The notes beneath the pieces were generated by a model. It saw only the letters and a program-made list of their open reading frames with translations, was not told the origin of the DNA and made no database searches. From Verrucomicrobiia bacterium (GTDB lineage: Bacteria > Verrucomicrobiota > Verrucomicrobiia > Verrucomicrobiales > DEV007), in assembly GCA_030430255.1 (NCBI GenBank), contig JAUIGD010000019.1:1-33740 (forward strand): a DNA stretch of 33,740 nt, written 5' to 3'. Below, piece after piece: positions 31,690 to 33,740 of this stretch. The position numbers were made by a program, and so were the translations under genes. Every line of letters starts with the position of its first letter. Within the stretch, counting starts at the first letter, position 1.

Positions 31690-32682
31690 CTACCGCCCCT
31701 CGACGGCGCTCGGCCGGTCTCTCCCCGCCGTCTCGCCGAGCTCCCGCGATACCGTCTGACAGATGCCGGCGAAGGTCTCCAACATGATCGAGCCCTCGTC
31801 GCTGCCGCGCCCCCGCGTGAGGAGCTCCCACTGGCGCGTGAGCGGGCTCGGTTTGGGTTCGACCATCACCAGGCTGCCCTCGGCGACGGCGTCGCGGATC
31901 ATCCACGGCGGGACGACGCCGACCCCGACGTCGATCTTGGCCAGCTCCTTGATCGCCTCCATGTTGCCCAGCTCGATCACCTGCGGCGAGGTCACCCCGC
32001 CTTTCACCATGTGGCGCTCGAACAGCCGGTAGGTCGGGCTGCGCCTCGAGTAGATCGCATAGCGCTGCTCGGCGTAGGTCTCCTCCGGCGCGCCGCCGCC
32101 CGCCGCCCACGGGTGGAGCGGCGAGACCGCGAACACGAGGTGGTCGATGAACAGCGGCCGCGAGGCGATGCCGGGCTCGTCCGGCTCCGGCCGCATCGCG
32201 ATCGCGAGGTCGATATCCCCCCCGTGGAGGTGCCCGATCAGCTCGTGGGTGTCCGCGGTGCGGATGGCGACCTCGCAGTGCGGAAAGCTCTCGCGGAACT
32301 CACGCAGGACGGCGGGTAGCAGGTATTGGCACAGGGTGCTGGTGGCGCCGATCCGTAGCCGGCCATAGCCCCACCGCCCCATCGTCCGCAGCTCCTCCCC
32401 GGCCTTCGCCATCTCGTCGAGGATCCGGTTCGCCCGAACCAAGAGCGCCTCGCCTTCTGCCGTCAGCGCGACCCGCTTGCCCGAGCGGTCGATGAGCGAA
32501 CAGCCGAGCGAGGTCTCGAGCGCTTTGAGCGAGTGGCTGACCGCCGACTGGGTGACGAACATCGCCTTCCCCGCCGCGGTGAAACTGCCGGTCTGAGCGA
32601 GCAACTGGAAGGCGCGCAGCTGTCTGGTGTCGATGATCTCCAAGCTTCGTGAGGGGCGATGAGGTTCGGTCATGCCCGCCAT
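31690..32682 (-). CDS. LysR-family transcriptional regulator
   Basis: About 330 residues. The N-terminal winged helix is clear: LRAFQLLAQTGSFTAAGKAMFVTQSAVSHSLKALETSLGCSLIDRSGKRVALTAEGEALL. The effector domain follows (GRLRIGATSTLCQYLLPAVLREF, HELIGHLHGGDIDLAIAM). It is divergent from the NrtA/CmpA-like gene with a 71-bp gap and convergent to the porin gene 11 bp away. LysR proteins next to such transporters (NtcB, CmpR, Cbl) often control them in response to nitrogen or carbon signals; the effector here is unknown. ATG 32682 or 32673 are both possible. No obvious T-N11-A box was found in the gap. Confidence 0.92.
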   Translation of the reverse strand: MAGMTEPHRPSRSLEIIDTRQLRAFQLLAQTGSFTAAGKAMFVTQSAVSHSLKALETSLGCSLIDRSGKRVALTAEGEALLVRANRILDEMAKAGEELRTMGRWGYGRLRIGATSTLCQYLLPAVLREFRESFPHCEVAIRTADTHELIGHLHGGDIDLAIAMRPEPDEPGIASRPLFIDHLVFAVSPLHPWAAGGGAPEETYAEQRYAIYSRRSPTYRLFERHMVKGGVTSPQVIELGNMEAIKELAKIDVGVGVVPPWMIRDAVAEGSLVMVEPKPSPLTRQWELLTRGRGSDEGSIMLETFAGICQTVSRELGETAGRDRPSAVEGR

Positions 32683-32753
32683 GACCGTTTCGAAAGCAAG
32701 AATCCGGCCAAGTTCCCGCCCGCTGGCACGGCGGAAGCTTCTTGGGGAGACGA

Positions 32754-33740
32754 ATGACCCGTTCCGCCCCGAAGAACAAGCCATCCCGGTCGGCCATCCG
32801 GCTCGGCTTCGTGCCGCTTGTCGATGCCGCGCCGCTGATCGTCGCGCACGAGTACGGCTTCTTCCGGGAAGCGGGCTTGGAGGTCCGGCTGGCGCGCGAG
32901 CCGGGCTGGGCGACAGTGCGGGACAAGCTCGCCTACGGGCGGGAGCTGGACGGCGCCCACGCCCCGGCCGGCCTGGCCTTCGCGATGTCCTACGGCCTCG
33001 GCTGCGTCCCCCGCCATTGCGTCACCGGCTTCGTGATCAACCGCCACGGCAACGGGGTGACGATCTCCGGCGAGCTGCACGCCGCCGGGGTCGCGGCGCC
33101 CGCGGATCTGCCGGCGTTCGTCAAGGCCCCGAACGCGCGCCGGCTCCGCTTCGGGATCGTCCACCGCGCATCCTCACACCACTTCCTGCTCCACTCGCTG
33201 CTCGGCCGCGCCGGCCTGCGGATCGGCGAACACGCGGACATCGTCGTCCTGCCCCCGGAACTCATGCCGAAGATGCTCGCCGCCGGGGAGATCGATGGCT
33301 TCTGCTGCGGCGAACCGTGGAACTCGGCCGCGATCGCGCTGGCCGGAGGCTACTGCCTGGCCACGAGCGCCGACCTCTGCCGAGGCCACCCCGAAAAGGT
33401 GCTCCTCGTCCCCGCCGAGTTCGAAGCGGCGCGGCCCGCGGAGCACCGCGCGCTGATCGCGGCGCTGGCCAAGGCGGGCGCCGCCTGTGACGATCGCGCC
33501 AACCGGCCGGCGATCGTCGACCTCCTCGCCTCCAGCGCCTACCTCGACGCGCCCCCCGAGTGGATCGCCAACAGCTTGGTCGGCCCCTTCCACCGCGGGC
33601 ACGGGAAGAGCCTCGCCGACGACGAGCTGCACACCTTCTCCGGTCGCGAGGTGAACCGCCCCTCGTCGGAGAAAGTCGATCTCGTCGTCGGCCAGCGCCG
33701 CGATTGCGGCCTCCTCCCAGGGTCGCCCAGGCGGTCGCCG
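32754..33740 (+). CDS. NrtA/CmpA-like ABC-transporter substrate-binding protein (cut by window edge)
   Basis: 329 codons are visible and the frame is open at the right edge. It begins MTRSAPKNKPSRSAIRLGFVPLVDAAPLIVAHEYGFFREAGL, the family N-terminus. It continues LAREPGWATVRDKLAYGRELDGAHAPAGLAFAM, the ligand-lobe style of nitrate (NrtA) and bicarbonate (CmpA) binding proteins, then PPELMPKMLAAGEIDGFCCGEPWN. It has no cleavable signal peptide; some family members act as regulators or sensors, or are lipoproteins. A good GGGGAGA at 32744-32750 precedes the ATG. Downstream genes are outside the window, so the ligand, and whether nitrate reductase follows, are unknown. Confidence 0.9.
   Translation, partial: MTRSAPKNKPSRSAIRLGFVPLVDAAPLIVAHEYGFFREAGLEVRLAREPGWATVRDKLAYGRELDGAHAPAGLAFAMSYGLGCVPRHCVTGFVINRHGNGVTISGELHAAGVAAPADLPAFVKAPNARRLRFGIVHRASSHHFLLHSLLGRAGLRIGEHADIVVLPPELMPKMLAAGEIDGFCCGEPWNSAAIALAGGYCLATSADLCRGHPEKVLLVPAEFEAARPAEHRALIAALAKAGAACDDRANRPAIVDLLASSAYLDAPPEWIANSLVGPFHRGHGKSLADDELHTFSGREVNRPSSEKVDLVVGQRRDCGLLPGSPRRSP

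Noticed and set aside
1-33740. CRISPR array
   Set aside because: No regularly spaced short direct repeats were found; repeated sequences are the longer dispersed elements described.

Overview
This is a high-GC (roughly 70%) bacterial chromosomal window that looks like Verrucomicrobiota. The main argument is a giant secreted CotH/lamin-tail protein whose C-terminus carries the 'DADGDRFPNALEYLLGSDP' segment, a style common in that phylum. The Gram-negative outer-membrane barrels, few clear Shine-Dalgarno sites and biased GC codon use also fit. The phylum is inferred from gene style only; no rRNA or tRNA gene was seen.

Layout. 1-2893: copper module on the minus strand, with a small Cys-rich secreted protein upstream of a multicopper oxidase fused to an outer-membrane beta-barrel. 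2930-3173: two adjacent miniature transposon-like elements. 3293-7034: Lon-like AAA+ protease, a small hypothetical protein and a universal stress protein. 7035-7800: gene-free stretch packed with repeats, including one miniature element nested inside another. 7801-9086: bioD and ssb on the minus strand. 9087-9603: gene-free, with RNA-like structure and a terminator-like hairpin plus T8. 9604-12549: overlapping operon CAP-domain protein, ruvX, dacB-like carboxypeptidase. 12853-14998: sixA-like phosphatase and a tandem-duplicated cyanophycinase-like protein. 15088-20265: the 1725-residue CotH/LTD protein. 20450-24037 (minus): PPC-like secreted protein, a probable ATP-grasp-like protein of unknown role, and a fusion of an alpha/beta-hydrolase lacking its nucleophile with a DedA membrane domain. 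24138-28089 (plus): mnmH, an ECF sigma factor, its presumed Cys-rich membrane anti-sigma, pdeM and ruvA. 28086-30202 (minus): wreckage of a type I restriction-modification locus (hsdM and hsdR fragments) around an intact fic gene. 30425-33740: outer-membrane porin, LysR regulator, and a divergent NrtA/CmpA-like binding protein that runs off the window, probably the edge of a nitrate or related anion uptake locus.

Two short element families explain most of the non-coding DNA. Family 1 is 182 bp from TA to TA, with near-perfect 20-bp terminal inverted repeats and an internal 14-bp inverted repeat. Family 2 is about 165 bp with TIR AGGAGYCTGTCGG. Their nested insertion at 7453-7798 gives a relative order of activity. 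Neither encodes a transposase here. The best candidates for new biology are these elements, the intact Fic with its own palindrome-rich promoter inside a decayed restriction locus, the tandem cyanophycinase, the hydrolase-DedA fusion, and the structured 9150-9496 region.
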